DNA of 64,000 nt from Pseudomonas sp. DTU_2021_1001937_2_SI_NGA_ILE_001 (GCF_032463525.1 NZ_CP135971.1:310001-374000); one strand, 5' to 3'. Shown: positions 33,154 to 42,407, counted from the first letter of the stretch. Program-made: numbers and translations. Notes: generated by a model from the sequence alone, not told the origin.

Positions 33154-33867
33154 GTGAGCAGCCCGACGCCCCCGCGCTACAAGATGATCGAAGAGTTTCT
33201 GCTGACGCGCATCCGCAACGGCGACTACCCGGTCAATCACCAGATCCCTCCGGAAGAACAACTGGCGCGTGACTTTTCCGTCAGCCGCATGACCGCCAAC
33301 AAGGCGATCAACAACCTGGTGCAGCAGGGTTATCTGGTGCGCCAGGCCGGGTTGGGCACCTTCGTCACCGACCTGCGTGCCGAATCGTCGCTGCAGGAAG
33401 TGATGAACATAGCCGAAGAGGTGCGTGCCCGCGGCCATCAGTACTCCAATGATGTGCTGCGCAGCGAGGCCGTCGCCGCCGATGACGAGGTGGCGCTGCG
33501 CCTGGGGCTGCGCATTGGTTCGCCGGTGTTCCACAGCATTCTGGTGCATCGCGAGAACGGCCTGCCGATCCAGCTCGAAGACCGCTACGTCAACCCGCGC
33601 TGGGTGCCGCATTACCTGGCCAGCGATTTCTCCCGACAGACGCCCAACGAGGTCTTGGTCGCCAACTGCCCGATCAGCGACATCGAACATGTGGTCGAGG
33701 CCATCCACGCCGACGCGCAGACCGCTCGCTGGCTGGAAATCGAGCCTGGTGCGGCGTGCCTGTGCATGGTGCGGCGTACCTGGTCCAGCGAGAACCTGGT
33801 CAGCTACGTGCGCCTGACCCACCCCGGCGAGCGCTACAAGCTGCGCTCCACCACCCGCCATCGCTGA
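33154..33867 (+). CDS. hutC: Histidine utilisation repressor HutC (GntR family)
   Basis: 237 aa. A winged-helix DNA-binding domain (about 10-75) contains QIPPEEQLARDFSVSRMTAN and VRQAGLGTFV. The C-terminal UTRA ligand domain (about 95-235) would bind urocanate. The GTG start is chosen for the GGAGAA five bases before it. In Pseudomonas HutC represses hut genes by binding TGTATATACA-type sites and is released by urocanate. Two such sites lie before hutI. None is seen directly before hutC, so it may depend on read-through or its own promoter. Confidence 0.92.
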   Translation: MSSPTPPRYKMIEEFLLTRIRNGDYPVNHQIPPEEQLARDFSVSRMTANKAINNLVQQGYLVRQAGLGTFVTDLRAESSLQEVMNIAEEVRARGHQYSNDVLRSEAVAADDEVALRLGLRIGSPVFHSILVHRENGLPIQLEDRYVNPRWVPHYLASDFSRQTPNEVLVANCPISDIEHVVEAIHADAQTARWLEIEPGAACLCMVRRTWSSENLVSYVRLTHPGERYKLRSTTRHR

Positions 33868-33968
33868 AACCGTCCGGCTTCGCTGCGATTTGCCGCTATC
33901 CTTCTTCAGGCCGCGTGCCATACCTGGCAGCGGCCCATAACCAGAATATCGAAGAAGGACGCTGGCCC

Positions 33969-35696
33969 ATGATCTACCGCAAGTTCGCTGCGCTGCTCGC
34001 AGTCTCCGCCTGTTTCGTGCATACCCCTTTGTCGCTCGCCGCCTCGGTGGCCCCGGTGGCCGCCGAGAACGGCATGGTGGTCACCGCCCAGCACTTGGCG
34101 AGCCACGTGGGTGTGGATGTGCTCAAGGCCGGCGGTAACGCCGTGGATGCCGCCGTGGCGGTGGGCTACGCGCTGGCGGTGGTGTATCCGGCGGCGGGCA
34201 ACCTGGGGGGTGGCGGCTTCATGACCATCCAGATGGCCGATGGCAAGAAGACCTTCCTCGACTTCCGCGAGAAGGCGCCGCTGGCGGCCACCGCAGACAT
34301 GTACCTGGACAAGGACGGCAAGGTGGTCCCCGACCTGAGTTCCAGGGGCCACCTGGCGGTGGCGGTGCCCGGCACCGTGTCCGGCATGGAATATGCCCTG
34401 AGCAAGTACGGCAGCAAGCCGCGCGCCGAGATGATCGCCCCGGCTGTGAAACTCGCCGAGGAGGGCTTCGTGCTGGAGCAGGGTGATGTCGACCTGCTGT
34501 GGACCGCCACTGAGGAATTCAAGAAGGACATCAAGGACTCCGGGGCGATTTTCCTGTCCGACGGCAAGCCGATGCAGGTCGGCGACCGGCTGGTGCAGAA
34601 GGACCTGGCGCGCACCCTGCGGGAGATTTCCAGCAAGGGCGAAGACGGCTTCTACAAGGGTTGGGTCGCCGAGGCGATTGTCAGCTCCAGCCAGGCAGGC
34701 AAGGGCATCATCACCCAGGCCGATCTCGACCGCTACAAGACCCGGGAATTGGCGCCGGTGGAGTGCGACTACCGGGGCTACCACGTGGTTTCCGCGCCGC
34801 CACCCAGCTCTGGCGGGGTGGTGATCTGCCAGATCCTCAATATCCTCGAAGGCTACCCGATGAAGGACCTGGGCTTCCGTTCGGCGCAGGGCATGCACTA
34901 CCAGATCGAAGCCATGCGCCACGCCTACGTGGACCGCAACAGCTACCTGGGTGACCCGGATTTCGTCAAGAACCCGGTCGAGCGCCTGCTCGACAAACAG
35001 TACGCGGCCAAGCTGCGCGAGGCCATCGACCCGCACAAGGCGGCGGTGTCCAAGGACCTGGCACCCGGCGTTGCACCGCACGAAGGCAACAACACCACGC
35101 ACTATTCGATCATCGATAAGTGGGGCAATGCGGTGTCGGTGACCTATACCCTCAACGAATGGTTCGGTGCCGGGGTCATGGCCAGCAGCACCGGCGTGCT
35201 GCTCAACGACGAAATGGACGATTTCACGTCCAAGGTCGGCGTACCGAACATGTACGGCCTGGTGCAGGGTGAGGCCAACGCCATCGCGCCCGGCAAGACG
35301 CCGCTGTCGTCGATGAGCCCGACCATCGTCACCAAGGACGGCAAGACCGTCATGGTGGTCGGCACGCCCGGCGGCAGCCGGATCATCACCGCGACCCTGC
35401 TGACCATGCTCAACGTCATCGACTACGGCATGAACATTCAGGAAGCGGTGGACGCGCCGCGTTTCCATCAGCAGTGGCTGCCGGAAGAAACCAACGTCGA
35501 TAACTTCGGTATCAGCCCCGACACGCGCAAGATCCTCGAAAGCTGGGGGCACAAGTTCGCCGGCCCGCAACCGCTGAACCACCTGGCGGCGATCCTGGTC
35601 GGAGCGCCGTCGCTGGATGGCAAGCCGGTGGGCAACAACCGCTACTACGGTGCCAATGATCCACGGCGCAACACCGGCTTGTCGCTGGGCTACTGA
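33969..35696 (+). CDS. ggt: Gamma-glutamyltransferase, periplasmic
   Basis: 575 aa precursor. A signal peptide of about 24 residues ends SLAA. The nucleophile threonine T376 in NNTTHYS starts the small subunit after self-cleavage; the glycine-rich GTPGGSRIITA loop of the oxyanion region is present. It transfers or hydrolyses gamma-glutamyl groups, for example of glutathione, and releases glutamate. GAAGGA lies ten bases before the ATG. It follows hutC by 100 bp. A functional link to hut (both yield glutamate) is possible but not shown. Confidence 0.93.
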   Translation: MIYRKFAALLAVSACFVHTPLSLAASVAPVAAENGMVVTAQHLASHVGVDVLKAGGNAVDAAVAVGYALAVVYPAAGNLGGGGFMTIQMADGKKTFLDFREKAPLAATADMYLDKDGKVVPDLSSRGHLAVAVPGTVSGMEYALSKYGSKPRAEMIAPAVKLAEEGFVLEQGDVDLLWTATEEFKKDIKDSGAIFLSDGKPMQVGDRLVQKDLARTLREISSKGEDGFYKGWVAEAIVSSSQAGKGIITQADLDRYKTRELAPVECDYRGYHVVSAPPPSSGGVVICQILNILEGYPMKDLGFRSAQGMHYQIEAMRHAYVDRNSYLGDPDFVKNPVERLLDKQYAAKLREAIDPHKAAVSKDLAPGVAPHEGNNTTHYSIIDKWGNAVSVTYTLNEWFGAGVMASSTGVLLNDEMDDFTSKVGVPNMYGLVQGEANAIAPGKTPLSSMSPTIVTKDGKTVMVVGTPGGSRIITATLLTMLNVIDYGMNIQEAVDAPRFHQQWLPEETNVDNFGISPDTRKILESWGHKFAGPQPLNHLAAILVGAPSLDGKPVGNNRYYGANDPRRNTGLSLGY

Positions 35697-35798
35697 GCGA
35701 GTCGTCCAGGCTGCCGGGAACGGTTTCAGTCGCGAAGCGGTTTGCCAGTAACAGGTCTCTTCGCGGCGAAAGCCACTACTGTTCGCTTAAGCGGCATG

Positions 35799-35899
35799 TG
35801 GCCCGGTGGGAGCGGCTTTAGCCGCGAAAGCGCCAGGAAACTCACTGCACCTTTTGTGAACAAGCGGTCGCTTCGCGGCTGAAGCCGCTCCTACCCGGC
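35799..35899. repeat. REP doublet (REPIN-like), copy A
   Basis: TGGCCCGGTGGGAGCGGCTT plus a mirrored GCGGCTGAAGCCGCTCCTAC enclose about 50 bases. A nearly identical unit lies at 58486-58586. It sits in the 370-bp gap between ggt and the AraC gene. A decayed REP lies just before it (about 35720-35780) and a CCAATACAGGTCAGTTAG tag after it (35926-35943). No gene seen in the gap. Confidence 0.85.
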
Positions 35900-36066
35900 C
35901 TGACCGACCAATATTGCGGCTAAACCCAATACAGGTCAGTTAGGCCCTGGGAGCAAGCCGAGAGCCGCCAAGCCAGCTGTGCAGGGCAGGGGAATGTCGT
36001 TATAGTCGCCGATAAAAATCACGTGAAAAGTGTGCTTTATAGCCACGCGTGCATGGGAGGTGATCG

Positions 36067-36987
36067 ATGACGGCGCAGGCGCTGGTGAAGTGGAACCATG
36101 ACGTGCAGGCCATCTGTGGCCGTTTCGAAACCCGCTACGAACACCATCCCGCCCTGTTCATCGGCGAGATGCAGCGCGTGCTGCTCGGCACCACGGCGGT
36201 GGCCTTCATCCGCAGCAACGCTCACAGCATCGCCAAGCCGGCTCGGGTGCGCGGGCAGGCAACTGACCCGCATTGCTTCCTGGTCTTGCAACAGCAGGGC
36301 CAGATGACCATCGAGGCCGGCGAGCAGGTGCTGGACATGCGCGAAGGCGACCTGGCGCTGCTGGACTCCGCAACCGCCTTGCGCATGACCCCGCGCGGGC
36401 TGTTTTCCCATGTATCCATCCATCTGCCGCGCGCCGCCTTGCGCCATGTCGGCCCGTCGGCCTACGGCAAGCTGATGACCACGGGACTGTGCGGGCAGTT
36501 GCTGAGCAATCTGGTACGTCAGGTGGCCGGTGACCAGTTGCGCCACTGGAGCTGCGCAGCCGATGGCCAGGGGCTGCAGAACGCAGTGCTGGCTCTGCTC
36601 GAACCGGTGCTGAACTATCCCAGGGCAGAGCAGCCCGGCAACCTGCAGCGGCGCGAGATCGAAGCATTGATCCAGCAGAAACTGTCCAGCACACGCCTGA
36701 GCCCGGCGCACCTGGCCGATGAACTGCGGGTTTCGGTACGCCACCTGTACCGCCTGTTCGATGCCGAGGGCGATAGCCTGTGCCGCTACATCCATCGCCA
36801 GCGCCTGCTCAAGGCCGCCACCGACCTGCGTGACCCGGCCTGCGCCCATCGCTCGATCACCGACATCGGCATCGCCTGGGGTTTCGCCGACTCGGCGCAT
36901 TTCTCCAAGGCCTTCAAGAAATACGCCGGTCATTCGCCGCGTGACTATCGCACCTTGCATCGGCGGCAGGGGCAGGGCGGTCACTGA
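36067..36987 (+). CDS. AraC-family regulator, FeaR-like
   Basis: 306 aa. The N-terminal cupin-like ligand domain (about 1-185) contains VLQQQGQMTIEAGEQVLDM. The C-terminal two-helix-turn-helix domain (about 205-300) contains LADELRVSVRHLYRLFD and ITDIGIAWGFADSAHFSKAF then YAGHSPRDYR. The arrangement matches FeaR, the activator of aromatic amine/aldehyde catabolism, and the next gene is a phenylacetaldehyde-type dehydrogenase in the same direction 91 bp on. It probably activates that gene. Confidence 0.82.
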   Translation: MTAQALVKWNHDVQAICGRFETRYEHHPALFIGEMQRVLLGTTAVAFIRSNAHSIAKPARVRGQATDPHCFLVLQQQGQMTIEAGEQVLDMREGDLALLDSATALRMTPRGLFSHVSIHLPRAALRHVGPSAYGKLMTTGLCGQLLSNLVRQVAGDQLRHWSCAADGQGLQNAVLALLEPVLNYPRAEQPGNLQRREIEALIQQKLSSTRLSPAHLADELRVSVRHLYRLFDAEGDSLCRYIHRQRLLKAATDLRDPACAHRSITDIGIAWGFADSAHFSKAFKKYAGHSPRDYRTLHRRQGQGGH

Positions 36988-37078
36988 AGTACAAGCGCCT
37001 GGCGTGCCCTGACAAGTTCGCCAGGCCGCCGCGCACCTACCCTAGGCGGGTCATCCTGTTCCTGCCTTGAGGTGCCCC

Positions 37079-38566
37079 ATGAGTGAAGTACAACTGCTGC
37101 CCCGCGTCCGCGAATTCCTCGCCGGGCCGCTGGGCAGTTTCGTCGACGGCCAATATCAGGTCGAACCCGAGGCGCAGGCCTTCGAGGTGGTCAACCCCTC
37201 CGACGCCGAGGTCATCGCCCGCGTCGCCGAGGCCAGTGAGGCCCTGATCCAGCGTGCGGTGGCCGCCGCGCACGCCAGCTTCCACGGCAGCTGGGGCGCT
37301 ACCAGCCCTTATGCACGTGGCGTGGCGCTCAATCGCCTGGCCGACCTGATCGAGGCCAACAGTGAAGAGCTGGCGCAGCTGGAGTCGGTATCGTCGGGCA
37401 AGTCGATTCACCTGAGCCGCCACCTGGAGCTGGCGCAGAGCGTGGTGTTCCTGCGCTACTTCGCTGGTTGGGCGACCAAGATCAATGGCGAGACCATGAC
37501 CCCGTCGCTGCCGTCCATGCACGGCGAGCAGTACACCGCGTTCACCCGTCGTGAGGCGGTCGGCGTGGTGGCCGGCATCACGCCGTGGAATTTCTCGCTG
37601 ATGATCGGTGTCTGGAAGATCGCCTCGGCACTCACCTGTGGCTGCACCATCGTGATCAAACCCAGCGAATTCACGCCGCTGTCGCTGCTGCGTGTCGCCG
37701 AGCTGGCGGTGCAGGCGGGCATTCCCGCCGGCACGCTGAACGTCGTCAATGGCCGTGGCCGGGTAGGTCAGCAACTGATCGACCACCCTCAGGTGCGCAA
37801 AGTGTCGTTCACCGGCTCGGTGCCCACCGGTGTGGCGGTCGGCAAGGCCGCTATGAACGCCAACCTGACCCGCGTGACCCTGGAGCTGGGCGGCAAGAAC
37901 CCGGCGGCGCTTCTCGCCGACATCGACGTCGAAGCAGCGGTGGAGGGCATCCTGCCCGCGACCTTCACCCACCAGGGGCAGATCTGCGCGGCGCCGGAAC
38001 GTCTTTACGTGCATCGCAGCAAGCTGCAGGCCGTGTGCGATGCCCTCAAAGCGCGCCTGACCGGCCTGCGCGCCGGGAACGCTCTGGATGAAAGCGCGCA
38101 ATTCGGGCCGCTGGCCAACAAGACGCACTACGAAAAAATCCTCGGCTGTTTCTCCACTGCCCAGGCTCGCCAGCAGGTGCTGTGCGGCGCCCGGGCATTG
38201 CCGGGGCCGGGCTACTTCGTCGAACCCACGCTGCTGCTGGCCCAGGGCGCCGACGACCCGTTCCTCAAGGATGAACACTTCGGCCCGATCCTGTGCATCC
38301 TGCCGTTCGACGATGACGAAGAACTGGTGCGACTGATGAACGACTCGCCGTTCGGCCTGGGCGCGAGCCTGTGGACCAATGACCTGTCCAAGGCGTTGCG
38401 CCTGATTCCGCGCATCGAGGCCGGTACCCTGTGGGTCAACATGCACACCTTTCTCGACCCGGCGGTGCCCTTTGGCGGCATGAAAGGCTCGGGGGTCGGT
38501 CGTGAATTCGGCAGTGCCTTCATCGAGGATTACACCGAACTGAAGTCGGTGATGATCCGCTTCTGA
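37079..38566 (+). CDS. Phenylacetaldehyde-type aldehyde dehydrogenase (FeaB-like)
   Basis: 495 aa from the ATG with TTGAGGTG upstream. Typical class: GITPWNFSLMIGVWK, KPSEFTPLS, LELGGKNPAALL with the general-base glutamate, and catalytic C303 in HQGQICAAPERLYVH. It oxidises an aromatic aldehyde to the acid with NAD. Being next to a FeaR-like regulator and 500 bp upstream of the indoleacetate genes, it could oxidise phenylacetaldehyde or indole-3-acetaldehyde, the latter directly feeding IacA. Closed by a good terminator. Confidence 0.85.
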   Translation: MSEVQLLPRVREFLAGPLGSFVDGQYQVEPEAQAFEVVNPSDAEVIARVAEASEALIQRAVAAAHASFHGSWGATSPYARGVALNRLADLIEANSEELAQLESVSSGKSIHLSRHLELAQSVVFLRYFAGWATKINGETMTPSLPSMHGEQYTAFTRREAVGVVAGITPWNFSLMIGVWKIASALTCGCTIVIKPSEFTPLSLLRVAELAVQAGIPAGTLNVVNGRGRVGQQLIDHPQVRKVSFTGSVPTGVAVGKAAMNANLTRVTLELGGKNPAALLADIDVEAAVEGILPATFTHQGQICAAPERLYVHRSKLQAVCDALKARLTGLRAGNALDESAQFGPLANKTHYEKILGCFSTAQARQQVLCGARALPGPGYFVEPTLLLAQGADDPFLKDEHFGPILCILPFDDDEELVRLMNDSPFGLGASLWTNDLSKALRLIPRIEAGTLWVNMHTFLDPAVPFGGMKGSGVGREFGSAFIEDYTELKSVMIRF

Positions 38567-38584
38567 ATTGCACCCTGTTGTTTG

Positions 38585-38608
38585 AACGGCGCCCTGCGGG
38601 GCGCCGTT
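38585..38608 (+). terminator. Terminator after the aldehyde dehydrogenase gene
   Basis: Stem AACGGCGCCC with its exact complement around TGCG, 18 bp after the stop, followed by a short T-containing tail. It separates this gene from the iac operon. The following 260 bp are AT-richer and hold no gene that I can support. Confidence 0.8.
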
Positions 38609-38868
38609 TGCATTTGTGTGCGGTGCTGCCGATGAGGCGGGTTGCGCTTCGCAGGTGGGTGCGAAACTCGAAATCCTGCACGGGTTTTGTGCGTTTATCG
38701 GATGTTTTTAAGTTCTTTTTGATCTTTGTGTGATGAATCATCACCGTTCTGGCTATTGCTTAAATCTCCAGGATTTTCTCTGGATTGAGATAAAAGCCTT
38801 TTTAATCAATGGCATGAAGATTCCTTGTGGCCTGCCGGGCACGCTTGTGTAAGGAGAAACTGTCGGAA

Positions 38869-38905
38869 AATTACAATGAATATTCAATTGACTATTCACG
38901 TAATT
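38869..38905. promoter_or_regulatory. Nested inverted repeat before iacA, candidate IacR operator
   Basis: Outer arms AATTAC (38869) and GTAATT (38900) enclose CAATGAATATTCAATTG (38874-38890), itself a near-perfect palindrome. AT-rich palindromes of this size are typical MarR-family sites. It lies about 165-200 bp before iacA. Inference only. Confidence 0.5.
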
Positions 38906-39069
38906 TGGACAGAATTCGACTCAACGGCACCCACAAGAACAAAGGTCATCACCATGCCGAATCATCCTGCTGTTCCCCGCTGCGGGGCGCGTCTTCCAGG
39001 CGACGTCCGGCCAGCGCGATTCCTTTCCTGCCTGCCCATTTCCTTCGTGACTGATGACGGAGAGTCGTT

Positions 39070-40242
39070 ATGAATCCGCTTCGCGTGTCGGACGCAGATG
39101 CTGCGTCTTCGCTTTCCTCGGGCCCTGGCTTCGAAGCGTTGCTCGAAGGGGTGCGTGCCCGCGCCCGCCTTGGTGAGTTTGACCGGCAACGGCATATTTC
39201 CCGCGATGTGATCGACGCGTTCAAGGCCCATGGCGTCTACCGTGCCCTGGTGCCACGCCGCTTTGGCGGGTTGGAATGCTCGCCGGGCCAGTTCTGCGAA
39301 ATGATCGAGCGCATCGCCCATGCCGATGGCTCCGCCGGTTGGGTCGCCAGTTTCGGCATGAGCCCGGTCTACCTGGCCGCGCTGCCGCTGCAAACCTTGG
39401 CCAAGGTCTACGCCAACGGCCCGGACACGGTGTTCGCTGGTGGCATCTTCCCACCACAGCCCGCCGAGGCGGTGCCCGGTGGCTTCCGGGTCAAGGGCCG
39501 CTGGAAATACTCCAGCGGCTCGCTGGGTGCCGACATCGTCGGCGTGGGCATCGCCCCGCGCAGCGGTGACAAGCTCGACCTGCCGCGCCTGGCCGTGCTG
39601 CCGCGCAGCCAGGTACGCATCGATGAAACCTGGGACACCGTCGGCCTGCTCGGCACCGGCAGCCATGACCTGGTGATCGAGGATGTCGTAGTGGCCGAGG
39701 AGTGGACCTTCATTCGCGGCGGCAAGCCCAACCTCGACGAGCCGTTCTTCCGCTACCCGTCACTGTCGTTCGCCACCCAGGTGCTGTCGGTGGTCGGCCT
39801 GGGCGTGGCGCGGGCGGCGCTGGACGAGCTGTCGGGCATGGCCAGCGGCCGCATTTCAGTCACCGGCGCACCGGCGCTGGCCGACCGTCCGCTGGCCCAG
39901 GTTGACATCGCCAAGTCCGAGGCCAGCCTGCGTGCGGCGCGGGCGTTCTTCTACGAGTCCATCGACCAGGCCTGGCAGCACGTGCTGGCTGGCGACCCGG
40001 TGCCCGCCGAGGCAGTGAACCTGCTGCGCCTGTCGTCGACCCATGCCAGCCGCGTGGCTGCCGAGGTCGCACGCAGCGCGCAGATGCTCTCGGGCATGAG
40101 CGGCATCTACAACGACAGCCCGCTGGCGCGTTGCGTCAATGACGCGCAAGTGGTCACCCAGCACGCCTTCATGGGCGACGTCACCTACCAGAACGCCGGA
40201 GCCATGTTCTTCGGCAAACAGCCCCTGCCGGGCTACCTCTGA
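39070..40242 (+). CDS. iacA: Indole-3-acetate monooxygenase IacA (acyl-CoA dehydrogenase-like flavoprotein)
   Basis: 390 aa. The acyl-CoA dehydrogenase fold is used as a group D flavin monooxygenase: helical N-terminus (HISRDVIDAFKAHGVYRALV), a central beta part (GRWKYSSGSLGADIVGVGIA) and a C-terminal four-helix bundle. In P. putida 1290 IacA starts breakdown of the auxin indole-3-acetic acid by hydroxylating the indole ring. It needs reduced flavin, supplied here by iacG. GGAGAG precedes the ATG. First gene of iacABCDEFG. Confidence 0.92.
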   Translation: MNPLRVSDADAASSLSSGPGFEALLEGVRARARLGEFDRQRHISRDVIDAFKAHGVYRALVPRRFGGLECSPGQFCEMIERIAHADGSAGWVASFGMSPVYLAALPLQTLAKVYANGPDTVFAGGIFPPQPAEAVPGGFRVKGRWKYSSGSLGADIVGVGIAPRSGDKLDLPRLAVLPRSQVRIDETWDTVGLLGTGSHDLVIEDVVVAEEWTFIRGGKPNLDEPFFRYPSLSFATQVLSVVGLGVARAALDELSGMASGRISVTGAPALADRPLAQVDIAKSEASLRAARAFFYESIDQAWQHVLAGDPVPAEAVNLLRLSSTHASRVAAEVARSAQMLSGMSGIYNDSPLARCVNDAQVVTQHAFMGDVTYQNAGAMFFGKQPLPGYL

Positions 40243-40258
40243 TCACGGAGCCACCGAG

Positions 40259-40621
40259 ATGAGCCAAAACAAACCCCTGCGCGTGCTGTTCTGCATGGGC
40301 ATCAACCAGAACTTCTTCGACGCCGTGCGCGAAGAGCAACTGCAGGTCTGGGCGGCCTTCAGCCAGATGTGGAACGGCATTCACGACCTGCCCGGTGTGA
40401 CGGTGCTGGGCAACATGGACGACGACCAGGCGATGGTCGGCCCGTCCGACGGCTTTCCCTGGACTACCTACCTGCTCGCCGACGTACCGGACATCCAGAC
40501 CGTGCACGCGGCCTGCAACCTGTTCCGCACCACCGCCGTGGGTGAGGGGCCTTACAAGCTGTGGCGTTACGCCAAGGTCGAGGCCCGCGTCGGCCGCGAA
40601 CTGATCATCCAGCGCGCCTGA
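40259..40621 (+). CDS. iacB: IacB, small protein of the indole-acetate pathway
   Basis: 120 aa, no signal peptide or membrane helix. It opens PLRVLFCMGINQNFFDA and holds VTVLGNMDDDQAMVGPS and WTTYLLADVPDIQ. It looks like a small alpha/beta (ferredoxin-like) barrel protein. The size and position match IacB of known iac clusters, whose exact reaction is not settled to my knowledge. A resemblance to the small cofactor-free oxygenase of indole clusters (IifA) is possible. The ATG follows GGAG; 16 bp after iacA. Confidence 0.82.
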   Translation: MSQNKPLRVLFCMGINQNFFDAVREEQLQVWAAFSQMWNGIHDLPGVTVLGNMDDDQAMVGPSDGFPWTTYLLADVPDIQTVHAACNLFRTTAVGEGPYKLWRYAKVEARVGRELIIQRA

Positions 40622-40637
40622 GTGAGAGGACTGTCCC

Positions 40638-41921
40638 GTGAGCAATCTGATTCCCGCCGTGAACCTGGCGGTCGACCTTGCCGAGCTGGTGCAGGCCGAC
40701 CGTGTGCATACCTCGCTGTACAACGACCCGGCGCTGTTCGACGCCGAGCTGCAGAAGATCTTCTACAGCACCTGGGTGTGGGTGGCCCACGAAAGCGAGA
40801 TACCTGAATCCGGCAGCTACAAGACCACCTACATCGGCAAGCAGCCGGTGATCGTGGTGCGTGACCGCAAGAAGGACGTGCATGTGCTGCTCAACCGCTG
40901 CCGTCATCGCGGCGCAACGGTGTGCGAGCACAAGAAGGGCAAGACCCAAAGCTTCGTCTGCCCCTACCACGGCTGGGGCTATGCGCTGGACGGCTCGCTG
41001 CGCGGCATTCCGCACCCGGAAAGCTACGCCGACTGCCTGGACAAGAGCGAGCTGCCACTGGTCAGCCTGCGCGTGGAAAGCTACGCCGGGATGATCTTCG
41101 CCACCTTCAAGGACGACATCCAGCCGCTGGTGGACTTCCTCGGTCCGGCGAAGAAGTGGATGGACCTGTTCATGAAGCAGGGCGCCGGCTACGGCATCAA
41201 GGTGCCCGGCGAGCATCGCTTCCGCTTCCCTGGCAACTGGAAGATCCAGCTGGAGAACACCACCGACGCCTACCACTTCCCGCTGGTGCACAAGAGCTTC
41301 CTGTCGTCGGTGGATGAACAGACCCTGGAGCTGTTCGATTTCGTCAAAGGTCCGGGCTACGTGGAGGACCTGGGCAACGGCCACAGCGTGATGGTGATGA
41401 TCCCCGACCTGATCGACCTGGAAGCCGATCTGGACAAGCCGATTCCCGAGCGCTTCGAGGGCCTGGCCGCCGAATTGCGCGACGAAGGCATCGACGACCA
41501 GCAGGTACGGCGCATCGTGCGGGCCGTGGGCGGCACCGGCTTCAACCTCAACCTGTTCCCCAACATCGCCTGTTCCATGGCTTTTTTCCGCGTGTTGCAA
41601 CCGATCTCGGTGCACGAGACCGAGATCCACCACTCGGTGATCACCATGGACGGCGGCCCGGCCGTGGCCAACCGCTACCGCCTGCGCCTGCACGAGCACT
41701 TCCAGGGGCCGATGGGCTTCGGTACGCCGGACGATTCCGAGGCCTGGGAGCGCGTGCAGAAGGGCGCCCAGGCTGGCGAAGACCTGTGGATCATGCTCAA
41801 CCGCGGCCTGCCCGGCGAGCGCCCCAGCGAAGATGGCCTGGTGTCTGACGTAAGTGCCGAAACCGGTATGCGCGCGGCTTACCAGCAGTGGAAGAAGATG
41901 ATGACCGCGGAGGCCAAATGA
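40638..41921 (+). CDS. iacC: IacC, Rieske ring-hydroxylating dioxygenase large subunit
   Basis: 427 aa. The Rieske [2Fe-2S] ligands are C88, H90, C108 and H111 (CRHRG, CPYHGWGY). The mononuclear iron ligands are H213 and H218 with bridging D210 (DAYHFPLVH). It acts on the oxidised indoleacetate intermediate on the way to catechol. The start is GTG with AGAGGA upstream. It is coupled to iacD by an ATGA overlap, and electrons would come from IacF. Confidence 0.94.
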   Translation: MSNLIPAVNLAVDLAELVQADRVHTSLYNDPALFDAELQKIFYSTWVWVAHESEIPESGSYKTTYIGKQPVIVVRDRKKDVHVLLNRCRHRGATVCEHKKGKTQSFVCPYHGWGYALDGSLRGIPHPESYADCLDKSELPLVSLRVESYAGMIFATFKDDIQPLVDFLGPAKKWMDLFMKQGAGYGIKVPGEHRFRFPGNWKIQLENTTDAYHFPLVHKSFLSSVDEQTLELFDFVKGPGYVEDLGNGHSVMVMIPDLIDLEADLDKPIPERFEGLAAELRDEGIDDQQVRRIVRAVGGTGFNLNLFPNIACSMAFFRVLQPISVHETEIHHSVITMDGGPAVANRYRLRLHEHFQGPMGFGTPDDSEAWERVQKGAQAGEDLWIMLNRGLPGERPSEDGLVSDVSAETGMRAAYQQWKKMMTAEAK

Positions 41922-42397
41922 TGAAGCTCGATCTGTTCAACGAAGTCACCGCGTTCATTTGGGAAGAAGGCGACATGCTCGACCACGGCGAGTACGACAG
42001 CTGGCTGAACCTGTGGACCGAGCAAGGGACCTACATCATCCCGATCGACCCGAAGCAAACCGACTACGAAAACACGCTGAACTACGCCTATGACGACCAC
42101 CACATGCGCGGCCTGCGCGTGCAGCGGCTGATCGGCGGCGAGTCGATTTCCACCAGTCCGCAGCCGCGCACGGTGCGCACCCTCTCGCGAATTCGCGTGC
42201 TCGGTGACGACGGCGTCAACGTCACCGTGCGCGCCGCGCAGAACATCCGCGAGTTCCGCAAGGAAAGCCTCAAGCACTACAGCGCCGACCTGACCTACTC
42301 ACTGGTACGCGCCGAGGGCGGTTTCAAGATTCACCGCAAGGTGATCAGCCTGATCAACAGCGACGATACCCTCGCCGGTATCGGCTACATCCTCTGA
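41921..42397 (+). CDS. iacD: IacD, ring-hydroxylating dioxygenase small subunit
   Basis: 158 aa. Beta-subunit (NTF2-like) fold with FIWEEGDMLDHGEYDSWLNL, TLSRIRVLGDDGVNVTVRA and YSLVRAEGGFKIHRKVISL. It has no metal site and stabilises the hexameric oxygenase. Two adjacent ATGs exist (41918, 41921). The second has the better spacing to GCGGAGG; the first overlaps the iacC stop as ATGA. Confidence 0.92.
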   Translation: MKLDLFNEVTAFIWEEGDMLDHGEYDSWLNLWTEQGTYIIPIDPKQTDYENTLNYAYDDHHMRGLRVQRLIGGESISTSPQPRTVRTLSRIRVLGDDGVNVTVRAAQNIREFRKESLKHYSADLTYSLVRAEGGFKIHRKVISLINSDDTLAGIGYIL

Positions 42398-42407
42398 GGG
42401 CCGAACC

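Noticed and set aside
31105..33921. 938-codon open frame on the minus strand opposite hutU-hutH-hutC
   Set aside because: Antisense of conserved hut genes with low-complexity His/Gln/Gly-rich translation and no domain.
38827..39073. Small frames just before iacA
   Set aside because: Poor start context, no homology that I recognise, and they cover the probable promoter and operator region.
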